From contig JH720300.1 of NCBI GenBank assembly GCA_000231825.2, positions 1,812,778 through 1,876,777 on the forward strand: DNA of 64,000 nucleotides, given 5' to 3'. Positions 12,453 through 24,294 of the stretch are shown here, one piece after another. The stretch comes from Tetrahymena elliotti 4EA. Lineage: Eukaryota > Ciliophora > Oligohymenophorea > Hymenostomatida > Tetrahymenidae. The notes beneath the pieces were generated by a model that searched no databases, was not told where the DNA came from, and saw only the letters and a list, made by a program, of their open reading frames with translations. The translations under genes and the position numbers were made by a program. Positions within the stretch are counted from its first letter, which is position 1. Each line of letters begins with the position of its first letter.

Positions 12453-14800
12453 ATGGATGAATATTAGAATAGCGATTCTGAGTACATAACAGATGAATCT
12501 AGCTCTTTTGAAGAGGAAGACTATGAAGTTTATAAAAAAGTAGAAATGGATGTTAGTTAAATGGGAAATTAGAATGAAATAATTATAGAAATAACTAATA
12601 ATAAGAGCAATCAAAAATCTGACTATTAGTTTGAATAGATCACAGATTTGATTTTTAAAATAGAGGATGAGTATTTTGCGATATCTTTCTTTTTGTCATT
12701 AATCATATTTTTTATTAATTTAGCAATGTTATAGATGATTATTACTGCAAACTCATTTCTTCATTTAAGAAGATTAGATCTATTAAATTTTAGTAGCATT
12801 ATTTTTATGAATTAGAATATCATAATATAATAATTTAATTATTTAAAAAAAGACGTGATTTAAAATTCCTGACTTGCACTAAATCTATAAAACTTGCCTA
12901 TAATATGCTAAGATCTATTGATTTGTCTTAAGTTGAGGAAATCAATTTAACTTTACCTATTAAAGATAGCTACACAGACTAGTTTAGTGCTGAATAAAAA
13001 TAAAATGCAATTTGGGATGGAGATGATGATACTATGTAAGAAAAAATGCAAATAGAAAAAGAAAAAGAAAAAAGCAAAAAGGAGGCTACTGCAAAAAAGA
13101 ACAAAGAGTACTGGATTGTTTTTGATTTTATTTTTTGTAAAGACATTGAAACTTCTATTTAACTTTTTGATATAATTTATAAAGGAAATAGCTGGTTGAG
13201 AAAGAAAAATTAGTGAAAGCTAATAAATATGAAATATTTTAAAATATTTTGTAGCTAATTTAGAGTTCATGTTTTAAACTTACACATTTATCTTTGATAA
13301 TGAATTCATGGTATTGTGATGACTTATCTTAAAATAACTTTTAGCAAGTTTTTGATTTAATGGTTTAAATTCTTGTTAATAATGCTAATTCTATTTAAGC
13401 ATTTCACTTAAATGCCTTTTAATGGGGATTCTATAATAATAATTTCAAATCAAGCCATTTTGATTAGATAGCCTATGCTTTATTGAGACTTAATCCAGAA
13501 AATTTACAGGAACTCACATTAGATTTTGGAAGATGGGGTTGTGAGGAGTATAAAAATAACAAGTTATTTAGAGATTAAAATATACTCTTGTTAGCAAAAG
13601 CACTTTCTAATTTTAAAAATTTAAATTATTTATAACTCAATTTCAGAAGGTAATTTCATAAAAAATACTTTATTTTATTAAAAATTTATTAACAATAAAA
13701 CAAACAAATTTCTTTTCTGCTCCGAGAATATGTAATAGTTTTTCTTTTATCATTATTATTGGAGTTTTATTAAGATAAAAAAGAGAAAAGAATTATCATT
13801 TCTATTTTTGAAAATATATTATTAAATAATTTTCTCTGATCCAAAATATTTAAATAGATTCATTTATTTTAATATATAACTAAAGTTGGGCATATGATAA
13901 TGTAGAAATTACTGACCATTCAGTCATTTCTCTATTTAGTTCAATTTCGCTATTGTAAAAACTAGTTGTATTAAATTTAGAAGTTTCTAGGTAAAAAAAA
14001 TATAATATGTAATAAATGTTAATTATTATGATTAAATGTATTAGATGGAAATATCAAAACAAAAATATCACATTGAAGAGTTTATCACAAATAGGAGTTA
14101 CATTATTGAGTTTAAAAAAGATAAAACTTTTAACTATTTCATTAAAGACGTAAATAAATATTTGGAATTATTTCAATTAAACAAACAAATTTATTAAAAA
14201 TTAAGATGGTAAATCATTTAATTAGAAGAGTTAGTTGCCGTTTTGAAGATACATTAAGCAACTCTCTTCATGCCTTCTCTTAGAAAAGAGCCTAAAATAA
14301 TTGTAAATTGTTTAGTCTATTTTGAACTTAATTTAGTTAGAATTTCTTATAATAATAGATTGAGGATTATTATTATCATTGTTTATCTGAATAACTATGT
14401 AAAATTAAAGATCTTTAGAAATAAATAATAGCAGGAAATAAAAAAATCTTATACTCTTTCAAATCAATCTAGTAGTAATATTAAAAAACCTTCCGTTAAG
14501 AAATTATATGGCATGTCACTTAGTTATGTTGCAATTTTGACAATCAACTTCTCGAAAAATAAATTAAAGAATGTATGTCTCTTCAAAATGTACAGTTTAA
14601 TAGGAACTGGTGGGAGTGATTATAATATATTAATATAACTCTATAAAAAAACGATCCTTCAATGTACAAATATCATTAAAAAATTAAAGAAAATCTATCT
14701 TTTTTGTTTTGTTTATTTAATTTAAGTGTTGTATTTTGATATTCTTTTTTCTGCAAATAATAATTACTAAGATAATTTTTCTATCAAACTTTATGGTTGA
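12453..14800 (+). pseudogene. Leucine-rich ciliate-family protein, probably frame-disrupted
   Basis: Coding-like sequence spans this interval but does not form one clean model. From ATG 12453 an acidic N-terminus (SDSEYITDESSSFEEEDYE) leads to a KKRRDLKFLTC segment only if about 29 bases near 12693-12721 are removed as a tiny GT-AG intron, or if a frameshift is assumed. That frame ends at TGA 13214-13216. A different frame, open across the same point, carries leucine-rich repeats (residues like LQELTLDFGRWG and FKNLNYLQLNFR) at about 13220-13650. A short repeat exon (ISLFSSISLLQKLVVLNLEVSR) sits near 13920-13992 before a GT donor. A 251-residue frame from ATG 14045 to TGA 14798-14800 may be the C-terminal part. 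The pattern of short leucine-rich exons resembles a large hypothetical LRR family in Tetrahymena as I recall it. The 13.2-kb frame break has no GT-AG solution, so I favour a pseudogene. Confidence 0.5.
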
Positions 14801-15010
14801 ATAAGTTTTTTATATTATCCTATCTAACTTATTTACATTTTCAAAGTTTGTTAAAATTTTACATTCATTTTATTTAATGTTATCAAAAAAAAAAATTAAC
14901 ATAAATTTTATTAAGAGTTTAAACTTCTTTAAGGAAAATAAAGTAAAATATGTTTTGATAGAAAAGATATTATCACTTTCAGTTTTAAATAAAATTTTTT
15001 ACATTATTTT

Positions 15011-15199
15011 ATGAAAAAATACAATTACTCAAAATAGTAGGTCGATGCAGTTATCTAGGACTCTTGATTCATTATTAAAAATAAAGACCCCTCATATTTC
15101 AATCTTATTTTCAAATAGTCCCAGTAATCTCCTTATCCTCATCCTAGAAGATCTTATTAGACCAGTAATTACTTGATATATTTTAAATTATATATATGA
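15011..15199 (+). other. Possible ORF with in-frame TGA
   Basis: From ATG 15011 a short frame runs 18 codons to TGA 15065-15067. The same frame then continues with non-random sequence rich in Ser, Pro, Tyr and Gln (KDPSYFNLIF, QSPYPHPRRSYQ) to TGA near 15197-15199. It is locally less AT-rich than its surroundings. The simplest reading is a coding remnant. Selenocysteine insertion at UGA is known in Tetrahymena but nothing here supports it. Confidence 0.3.
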
Positions 15200-15232
15200 T
15201 ATTCTTTCCATTAATATTTCCTTAAGCAAATT

Positions 15233-15538
15233 ATGAGAACATAACTCTAGAAATAAATTGCTAAAAATATTTGTGTTTTGTTAGAGCATCATTATGTTTT
15301 GTTTATATTGCTTAGTTAAATTGAAAGAAAACATTTTTATATATCATTTAATAAAATAGATTTTTAGATTAAAATGAATCGAAACCACTACCTGATTATG
15401 CTTTAATAAGAGAAGCGAGTCATTTAAGAATAACTATAAAATTTCTAATCAGGATATTCACTAAGTTTTTCTTTGTTAAATTAGAAGATAATAAAATAGA
15501 TAGTGAATAGTTCACTCAAAATTTTTAATTTTCACTGA
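15233..15538 (+). other. Uncertain ORF, 101 residues
   Basis: Open frame ATG 15233 to TGA 15536-15538, beginning MRTQLQKQIAKNICVLLEHH. It is Q/K/L/I rich and matches no family I recognise. It ends about 100 bases before the cystatin start. It could be a remnant related to the leucine-rich gene upstream or a chance frame. Confidence 0.25.
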
Positions 15539-15638
15539 TTGAAGGAACTTATTAAATACATAACAATCGATTTAGAAAAAATTAACAATAATTAAATTAA
15601 AACAAAAAAAAGTCAAGAAAACTTAATAAGGAAAAAAG

Positions 15639-15971
15639 ATGAGAAAATTAATTGTATTAGCTGCTATTGCTTTTTGCTTGAGTGTTGTTTGCGCATAAGG
15701 AACTAAAAGTGGAGGTAAATAATTAGTAGATTTCAATAAAAAGAATCATGGTGAAGCCTATGAAGCTGCATTAGATTACTTAAGTAAAAATTAATTAGAA
15801 AACTCCAATTCAGCTCCTGAAATAGTTGCTGTCTTCTAATAAATTGTAAGTGGTAATATGTACACTTTCCACATAAAGTTTGGTCAAAATGTTTGGATTG
15901 TTGAAGTTTGGAGCTAACCTTGGTTAAATAATCTTCAAGTTGTCTCTGCCAAAAAAGATTCTTAAAAATGA
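15639..15971 (+). CDS. Secreted cystatin-like cysteine protease inhibitor
   Basis: Single-exon frame of 110 residues, ATG 15639 to TGA 15969-15971. The first 20 residues (MRKLIVLAAIAFCLSVVCAQ) form a classic signal peptide, so the mature protein of about 90 residues should enter the secretory pathway. Three cystatin contacts are visible: glycines near the mature N-terminus (KSGG), the first hairpin loop QIVSG (QxVxG) and the second loop PW (SQPWLNN). In family I25 these form a wedge that plugs papain-like proteases. There are no disulfide-forming Cys in the mature part, as in stefins, although stefins lack a signal peptide. A likely role is control of lysosomal or secreted cathepsins, which are abundant in ciliates; this is inference. 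Confidence 0.9.
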
Positions 15972-16755
15972 TTAAAAAATGATATCACCTAAAACATTAA
16001 ACTTTTAGGATATTATCAAATATAATGAATATTTATAATTAAATTTCTAAATTATTTTGAGGAATATATGTTTTTCGTATACAATTCTTTTATAAACATA
16101 TTTCCTATTATTAATTAGTCAATTTTTACTTAAAAAATAACATTCCATAAATATTTGAAACATACAAAAATATACTATTTAAAATTGAAAACACTGAAAT
16201 AAGTAGAACAAATCCTCTGTCTCTATTAAAAATTAAAAAGATCTAAGTTTATCTGAAAAATAAAGATAATAATCTATTTGAATAAGCAATAATGAAGCAA
16301 TTCACACAAATAAAAGAAATTTGTTTTAAATTTTTTTCAAAATTTTGTAAAAATAAGCATTTATTAATAAACAAAATGAAAATAGATAAATTTAAATAAA
16401 TATATTTTTGAAATTTGTTTAACTTTTGAAAATAAAAAAAATTAATGGAAATAAAAAAATCTATTTAGTTTATTTAGTTGGTTGATAAATGCTTAAATTG
16501 ATACAAAAATAAATAAGAAAATTTTTAAATATTGTAAATTGGAGCTTATCATATAAGTTTTGATATTTAATATTTTAATTACTAAAACAATCATTATTTT
16601 TTTGAATAAAAAATTTAGTGGTGAATTATTAATTTTAATCATCTTTTCAAATTGTATTTATTAGTTTCTACTTTTCATCTAAAGTATCTAAAGTGTATTT
16701 ATTAAATCATAAGTTTATACTAAAATTATATAAGCTTTATTTTTAATCTTATATT
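15972..16755. other. Convergent intergenic region
   Basis: This gap lies between the 3' ends of the cystatin (plus) and RING-H2 (minus) genes. It is AT-rich and should contain both polyadenylation sites. No further gene is seen. Confidence 0.5.
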
Positions 16756-17445
16756 TCATGCCAAAGCTCTACACAAAGGGCAGCTTCTTTTATAATTGAG
16801 AACCTCTTTAATGCAAGTGTCATGAAATTTATGTTAGCATGGTAAAATAATTTGCTTTTTACTTTTTGAATAATTTTCTAGACAAATAGAGCAGATCTCT
16901 TCTATTTAAGATTTTGAACGCACTTCATTAGAATCATAGCTTATTTCTTCAGCAGCAGCACTAATAAATGAAGGATTTTAAATTTAAAATACAAATGCCT
17001 TGGCTTATTTCCTCTTAGAATTAAGATAATGGATGTTAAAACCAGCAAATAAGACATTAAATATAAAGAAAATATAATAAGAAGGTCCTACTCTTGAAAG
17101 AATATTCTAAGCTATAAATATACTAATAACTCTGTCATCAATTAATTGTATTGTAACAAATAAAGCTAATCCAAGATTAGCTAAAACAAATATCAAAAAA
17201 ATAGAAGAAAAAAGATAAGTCATTTTCTAAGATATTTTGAGATACTTTACTCGTTTAGCATTATCCATATGCTATAAGCTATAGTAGTAGAAAATTAAGT
17301 ATATGAATTCTAAAACCATAGTCAAAGCAACACATAAAAAAACATAAAGCTCTAAGAGAGAGAAAACTACTAAAAATGATATTCCTAATCCAAATAAAGC
17401 AATACTAAGATTGAAATTTTTTCTGTTTGTTTAGCGAGACCTCAT
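16756..17445 (-). CDS. Four-pass membrane RING-H2 protein (probable E3 ubiquitin ligase)
   Basis: Single-exon frame of 229 residues. The start at 17443-17445 is fixed by an in-frame TGA a few codons upstream. After a basic N-terminus (MRSRQTNRKN) come four hydrophobic segments, about residues 14-34, 36-54, 73-95 and 105-128. A short cytosolic Ser/Ala-rich linker follows, then a C-terminal RING-H2 domain: CSIC, CQHKFHDTC and CPLC give C-x2-C...C-x-H-x2-H-x2-C...C-x2-C. In RING-H2 proteins these ligands bind two Zn ions and recruit an E2 enzyme. The topology, membrane anchor followed by a terminal RING, resembles organelle-membrane E3 ligases. The gene is convergent with the cystatin gene. Confidence 0.88.
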
Positions 17446-19782
17446 TTGTTATAATCAATCAATAAGATTTTAGAAAGTAAGAATTTAGACTTTTAAAGAA
17501 TATAATTGGCTTCGTTTATTCTATTTGTGTGTTTATTTTTTAATAATTTAATTGAATACAATCAAGTTTATCTTAAATAAATGTATTTAACTTGACAAAG
17601 CATTTAGTGTTTTAAATTTGATAGTCATAAGTTAATTTTTTACTGCAAATGACAACATTTGATAAATTTATGTCATCATAGTCCTTTCTTTACTTGATTT
17701 TATTTCAAATATTATTGATCTATTATTTTTTAACTATAAAAATAAATGAAATTTATTTACATCAAATGTTAAAAAAGATAAAATTTAAATTTGATGACTG
17801 TATCATAAGTCATATTAAATTGAATATGTAAGTAAATCAAATTCAATTCAGAAAAAATATTCATGCTTTTTATTTTAATGATTTATAATAGCCAAATTAT
17901 TTTTTTGTATTTTTTATTTGTTTTACTTAAAAAAATTAAATTGTTTTACCACAAATTCCACCTCATAAATAAAAAAGATTAATACTTTTACTTTTTCAAA
18001 TTCAAAAATAATTAAGAATAATATTTTATCGAGGTTATTGTAAAATGTATTTTGTTTTCTTAACATTTAAGACATAGAGAAAGCAACCCATATCTCCAAA
18101 TAAATAAAAATAAATTAATTAGGATAAATATTTTTTATTTTAGATATCAAATATGATATAAATTAATCGTTTGAAATCTTTTCATCAACTATATTCAATT
18201 TTTAAGTTTCAGTATCATCATAAAAAAATAAGGAAGAAATATTTTTAATAGATTTTTCTATCAAAATTTTTCTAGTAAAATTTATCAAATATTTATTGGA
18301 AAAAATAAATCAATTGAATTTTGAATGATTTTTAAAGTAAAGGTGAAAAAGATAAATTTATTATCAATTTGATATGTAAATTTATAAGTATTATTTACTT
18401 CTATACATTATCAATATTTTTTTTGTTATTCAATCAATAAAATAGGTTTTTTGTCTAATTTATTCAACATGTTGTCATCAAAAACTTTAAGGGTATTCAT
18501 CTTTTGTCTAAAAATTATTTAGCTCTTTTGAAAAACCAATTAAATTTGTGGTTAATTATGAGTAAGAGAATTAATTAACAAGGATTTACTTTGCATCTAA
18601 GGATTTTTTTTTTTTTTAATATGTAATATTATTAATTTAAGCAAAAAAACATTATGATATTTTAGTAAAATAAATAGTAAATAAAAATTAAGCATTTTAT
18701 GATATTACATACATATTTCAGCAGTTCTATATTTAGGACAAATAATCAAAGTATTTGTTTTAGAAAACTGAAAATAAAAATATTTGAAAATATGCAAAAT
18801 TAGAATTTTAAACCAATAGCATAAAGGCGTCTATTTTTAATCATTAAAAAAATATATGGCCAATAATTAATATTAAATTAATTATTAGTGCAAAATTATA
18901 TTTATACTCAGAAATATTAAACATATTTTTTTCACTCAGATAATTTCATATGAGAAGGATAAATATTTTTTGTTTGTTTGTTTGTTTACAATTAATTCAT
19001 AATGAGAAAGCCAATTTACTGCTATTTTAAATTCTCTCTTTTTTGTAAGGAATTTTTCAACTTTTTAAAATAAAGTCAGTCCTGAAATTAGGTCAGTTAT
19101 CCAGTAAAAATTGTCAAAACTTAAGGAGATCATTTCAAATTTAAAATTTGAGAGTATTTTGTTACAATTACATACTTTCAAACATGTTAATTGAAAAAGA
19201 ATCTGTTTGTAAATGAGTTTTGAGTAAAAGTCTTTAAAATTTACCATAATAATTTCAGGATTGTAAACATTAGATGTTTTTATAAATTTGGTAGGCTGAT
19301 AAGAAAAGATAAATAAATTTATTTGCGAATTTCAAAACTTAAAACATGAAACTTGGGAAAAAAAATTTATAATTTTCTTCTCTGGCAAAATTTAATTTAC
19401 AACCAATATCTTGGAAATAAGCAAAGGTTTGAAATTTTGTTAAATAAGACAAGCAATAAGAAGTGTATATTAAAACACAAACATAAAGCATTTAGATAAG
19501 AGATAATTAATCACACATATAAATACACATTCATCTATTCACTCATAAATAAACAAACAGAAAAAGAAAGAGACTTAGAAACTGTGTTAGAGATAAGCAG
19601 AGAGTACTTAGAAATATTAATATAAAGATTTGTTTGCAAAAAAAATAAGTAGAAAGAAAGAATCAAGTTTATAATTATCATTATTTATCAACAATAGCTA
19701 TTAAAAAAAGTTATAAAGCAATTAAACAAAATAAATTAAATAGAATAAAATTAAGGTTATTTAAAATCTATAAGCAATAAAA
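17446..19782. other. Long intergenic region
   Basis: More than 2 kb of AT-rich DNA between the divergent RING-H2 and Arf-like genes. It contains a (GTTT)n run near 18968-18990 and a T run near 18606. Short frames here are low-complexity and not supported as genes. Confidence 0.55.
18968..18990. repeat. (TTTG)n microsatellite
   Basis: Five tandem TTTG units are visible (tttgtttgtttgtttgttta). A simple repeat with no evident role. Confidence 0.85.
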
Positions 19783-20448
19783 ATGGGTTGTGGTACTTCT
19801 CACTCTATCTTAGAGCCCAAAGGCAGAAAAATTATCATGATGGGAGCTATTGGAAGTGGCAAAACAAGTATATTATACTAGCTCACCAAAAAAATGCAGG
19901 TTCCAGCTATTCCTACAGTAGGCCATAATGCAGAATACTTATAAATCAATAAAGAAAAGTTTGTTCTATATGATATAGGGGCACGCAATAATGATTTTAA
20001 TTAGATTCAACACCTTCTTGAATCTGCAATAGCCTTGGTTTTTATGATCGATGCTTCTAACTCAAATGTTCAAGTTTTCAGAGAAAGTATTGATCTGTTT
20101 AATTAATGTATTAAGAGTAATTACTTATCAGGACTCCCTATTGCTATCTGCCTGAATAAGCAAGATATGGTAGAAAATATATATATAGATGAAGATGTAA
20201 TTTAGAAAAATTATCCATTAGAATAAATCCAAGGAAGCAATTATAAAATATTTAAAATGAGTTATAAAAGTAAGACAGGAATAGATGAACCATTTGATTG
20301 GATTTAAGGATAAAAATTAAAACCATCAAATGCTAAGAAAGCCCCTCGTTCCCCAAAAAAGGTAGTAGGAAGCTAGTTAGGTTTACCACAATCAACAGAT
20401 CACCCTCAATCTAATGGAAGTAAGGCTTTACCTGAAACAGATATTTGA
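19783..20448 (+). CDS. Divergent Arf-like small GTPase with extended C-terminus
   Basis: Single-exon frame of 221 residues, ATG 19783 to TGA 20446-20448. Gly2 in MGCG could be N-myristoylated, and Cys3 palmitoylated, as in Arf/Arl proteins. The P-loop is GAIGSGKTS (about residues 23-31). The switch-I region PTVGHN corresponds to the Arf PTxGxN. The G4 guanine-specificity motif NKQD is intact. Unusually, the switch-II WDxGG(Q) box reads YDIGARN, so the Trp, the second Gly and the catalytic Gln are replaced; intrinsic GTP hydrolysis should be impaired. Arf proteins are about 180 residues; here a basic Ser/Pro/Gln tail of about 40 residues (KKAPRSPKKVVGS onward) follows the G domain. It may act as a persistent GTP-bound membrane adaptor, which is inference. 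Confidence 0.87.
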
Positions 20449-22395
20449 GTAGCAGTTAATTATCTAAACAAAAATAATAACTTTAAATAAATATTTTGAA
20501 ATCAACTTTTACCACAGCAATAATCTATAAAAAAATTCAAGTATGCTGCAAAAATCAAGTTCCTACTTCTTAATTATCTCAATTTCAGTATTTCTTAATG
20601 AAAATTTGACTTTTTAGTGTGTTTTTATGATTAATTTATGCTTATAAACCAAATCTACTAGGTTAATTGATGGCCATTAAAGATATAAAATATTGCATTT
20701 ACAATTATGCATTTTGAGAGGAGTAATTCAAAATTATTTTTACAGAAATTTTTTCTAAATATATCAATTTACTCTCAGCTAACTCAAAAACTTCTAGCTT
20801 AATAATAAATAAAAAATCAGAAATTACAAGCAATAAGCAACGTTGGAAAAATATTAAAAAATTTGAATTCTTGAAAATAGTATCTAAAACTTAAATATGA
20901 TAATTCTTTCTATTCAAAATTATCTAAAGATTTCAGATTTTTATTGTAAAAATCAAAATTCTTTTAAAAATTGATTTAATAATCAATAATGAAAAAAATT
21001 GAAATGAGATGGATTTATTTGCATGCTTGCTAAACAAAAAAGCTTAGTTAGTTTTAGTCAATCGTCTATGAAATATTGAAATACAATAACAAAATCAGTA
21101 ATTTAACCTATCTTAAGAAAATAAAATTGTCTATTTCTAATAAAAATAATAATATAAATATCTAAAATACAAAAGAACAAAATAATAATTTAACATAAAC
21201 TATTACATTACACATACGCATATAAACACAAGTTTTTACATACTTATAATTTAATTAATTAATTAACTAACTAACAAATAAAAGAAGGTTATCTTAAAAA
21301 TAAGACTCTAGTTTGATATTTAGAAAGAAATAATAACTAGATAATTAAGAAGAAAGAACGAAGAACGAACTCTATGGAATTTAATTTATAAAGCAATTAT
21401 TATGAAACAATATTTAAATTTTTAAGTTTAATTATTTAATAAAATATTATGTATAAATTTTAATTTGTTTGCTTAAATTTACTTATTCTACATACTTTTC
21501 TAAGTATTTCTAAGCTTTCTTTATATTCCTTTCCTCATCCTTCTCAAATCAAATCTTACTCAAACTAATATTTTATCTATTCATTTTCATTAAAAATTTC
21601 AATCAAAAAATAGGTCTGATAGATTTTTTTTAATGAAAAATTAAAACATTCAATTTACTGTTAATTTTCTACTCCTCGAATGATAACCGCATTCAAGGCT
21701 TAATTCGTTCATCTATGAGATTTTGTTTTACTGAATTGCTAAATTTTAAGCTCAAGATTACTCTATATTCAAAAGGAGCAACTTAAAAAATAAGTGAATA
21801 CCAACTTAAAAACAATTATTTTAAATTTTATTTTTTGATAAAGACAAAACTTTACTTTAACATTTTTTATTTAAATTTTTGTAAAAGAATAAAAATCAAT
21901 CTAATTATTTTCATTTTACTGACAGGAAAGTTAACTTTTAATCTTTCACTGAATCTTTTTCAAAGAAGTATTCAAGAACAAAATTTTCCTTTTTTTTGAA
22001 AATCAATCATTTTAGATTAATTTTTTAGTCTTATTATTACAAATAATATTTTTATTGTTAAACCAAAATATAATTATTAATCTTCCAATAAATCCATCAA
22101 GAAAAAATATATTTATTTGATCTGAATCATCACTATCAAATAAATCTAATTTTAAATTTAGGTTTTTCATTAATATCATAAATATTTGAAAATTTTTTAG
22201 TTGTAAATAAAACTTCTAAATTAATTTTGTATTTGTTGTTAAAAAATAAAATAAAATTAAAAAAATAATTTTATTTAAGGTATCACTATTTTTGAAAAGA
22301 AATTTCAATTAGAAGATATAGATTAAGATTTAATAAGGATTGTTTTATTTTTTCATTTATTGCTATATAAAATAAATGATGATTTAGAAACTAAT
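20449..22395. other. Intergenic region between convergent genes
   Basis: About 1.9 kb of AT-rich DNA with no supportable gene. A stretch near 21253-21285 repeats AATTA/ACTAA units. Confidence 0.5.
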
Positions 22396-23528
22396 TCATT
22401 ATAATTTAATTTTATTCAATTTAACTGCCTAAAGAGAATAATCCCATAATTTAGAAGCTAACTCTTTGTCTAAGGAGACAGCTGATTATTTATTGATTTT
22501 ATTATCTTTGTAATAGCCACCATTAATTAATTTATTAAAGTCTTCATAACAGCAAGTTAAAGTAGTTTGAGCTCCATAATATTCACTTTTGAAACATAAT
22601 AAAGAAATAGGGTAGAGTAATAAACCTACAACTCTTCCAAATGGAAGTTAACTGAAATTATGTTAGTAAATTCCAGATTTGATAACACCAGGATGTAATG
22701 TAACTACCTTAGTATCAGTTCCTTTTAACTTATCAACTAATTCTGTAGCAAATAAATTATTAGCTAACTTAGACTAGGGATATAGTTCTAATTCTTTACT
22801 ATTTTTTTTGAAAAATATTTTTAATTTAATACAATACTGAAAAATGAATTAAAATTAATGAAATGCTCTCATTTAAGTATTTTGTTGAATTTTTATTTTG
22901 GATATTTTATTTATTTTTTATCAATTAATTAAATAAATAATTACAATAAGCTATTAGTAGGTTTCTCAACAGAGTCAAAATCAATAGTTTTAGTACGAGT
23001 ATGTGCACGAGAAGAAACAATAACTATTCTAGATTGAGGAGTATCAGCAATTTTTTAAAGTAAAAGGTTAGTTAACAAGAAATGTCCCAAGTGATTAACA
23101 CCAAAATTAGACTCAAAACCTTCTTTTGTTTTTGAGAATCTTGTATTATATACTCCTGCATTATTAATTAATATATCTAATCTTTGGTTTTCACAGTTGA
23201 ATTTTTCTGCAAAATTGCGAATACTTTAGAAATCATTTAAATCTAATTAAGCAAATTCTACTTTTTAATTTCCTGATTTTTTTACTATTTCTTTTACAAC
23301 ATCTAAAGTATCATAGCTTCTGCTAGCAATCACAACTCTAGCTCCTCTTTTTGCTAAATCTAAAGCTGTTTCTTTTCCAATACCTCTATTTCCACCTGTA
23401 ATCAATACAGTTTAACCTTAAAGATCTCTATGAATGGTGCATTTACTTCCATTAAAATAACTCTTAGTTAAATATAAAGAGGCACCAACTCCGAACAAAA
23501 TTTTAGCTAATCTTGCCTAATTTTACAT
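22396..23528 (-). CDS. Membrane-anchored short-chain dehydrogenase, second paralogue
   Basis: Two exons (22945-23528 and 22396-22798) join across intron 22799-22944. Exonic length is 987 bases, 328 residues, with correct phase. After an N-terminal anchor ([14 protein letters not shown]) come TGGNRGIG (NADP-binding), ASR in place of the Asp typical of NAD enzymes, NNAG, VSS and the catalytic [13 protein letters not shown] and GGYYKD follow. The Arg-containing ASR after strand 2 favours NADPH, as in RDH11-14-type reductases. The N-terminal YFNG plus Cys and the C-terminal GGYY motifs are shared with the dehydrogenase at 1842-2970, supporting paralogy. The substrate is unknown, probably a hydrophobic aldehyde or ketone at a membrane surface. 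The stop is TGA at 22396-22398. Confidence 0.92.
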
Positions 23529-24294
23529 TTGTTTTTTAATTTTAAAAGAATTCTAAGATTTTCTTGTTTACTTATAAAGTATCTTTTTAGAAAAATTAAT
23601 ATCTTATAAATTAATTTCTATCAAAAAAGAGAATCTTTTCAAATTCAATAAATTATAAGTTAATATAAAAAGTAGATAATATTTATGATAAAATAAAATC
23701 AAACTTTCTTTAAAATAATTCTCCTCATTTGATTTGAAACCAAATTATAAAAATTCTAAACTATAATTTTAATGTTTAATTCAATCATTATGAATCTATT
23801 TTTCTACACTAAAACAAAGGAAAAATGATATTCAAAGGTAAAATTTACTCTAAATTTTAAATTTTTTTAAAAAAAGATTCAAAAATTTTTAATTGTTATG
23901 AAATTTATGCTAAATAATTTTATTTATTATTATTGTAATTAATATGATAAGTCAAATAAATGTTTTTGTTTGTAGGCTTGATTTTTTTTAAAGTGTAAAC
24001 TTGTAAAAATAAACTAAAAAAATGTATCAAATTAACATCTTTAAAGAAAAAAATGTGTCACATTTATTAAAATTAATAAAGGATAAAATAGGTATGATGA
24101 AGAAAATACAGTTGATATACAGTGGATAAAATGATAGTATAATATATAAATTAATATAACTTTGATTAAATTTTCAAATTTGGGGATAGATATGAAAGAG
24201 TTTAATTTTTTAATATATTTAATATCCTATTTCTTTTAGAAAAATAGTTAAAGTTAATAGTTGAAGATTTGTTTTTTAATTCTAAATGAATATT
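23529..24294. other. Intergenic spacer
   Basis: AT-rich DNA between two minus-strand genes. It must contain the dehydrogenase promoter and the 3' end of the coiled-coil gene; no element stands out. Confidence 0.5.
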
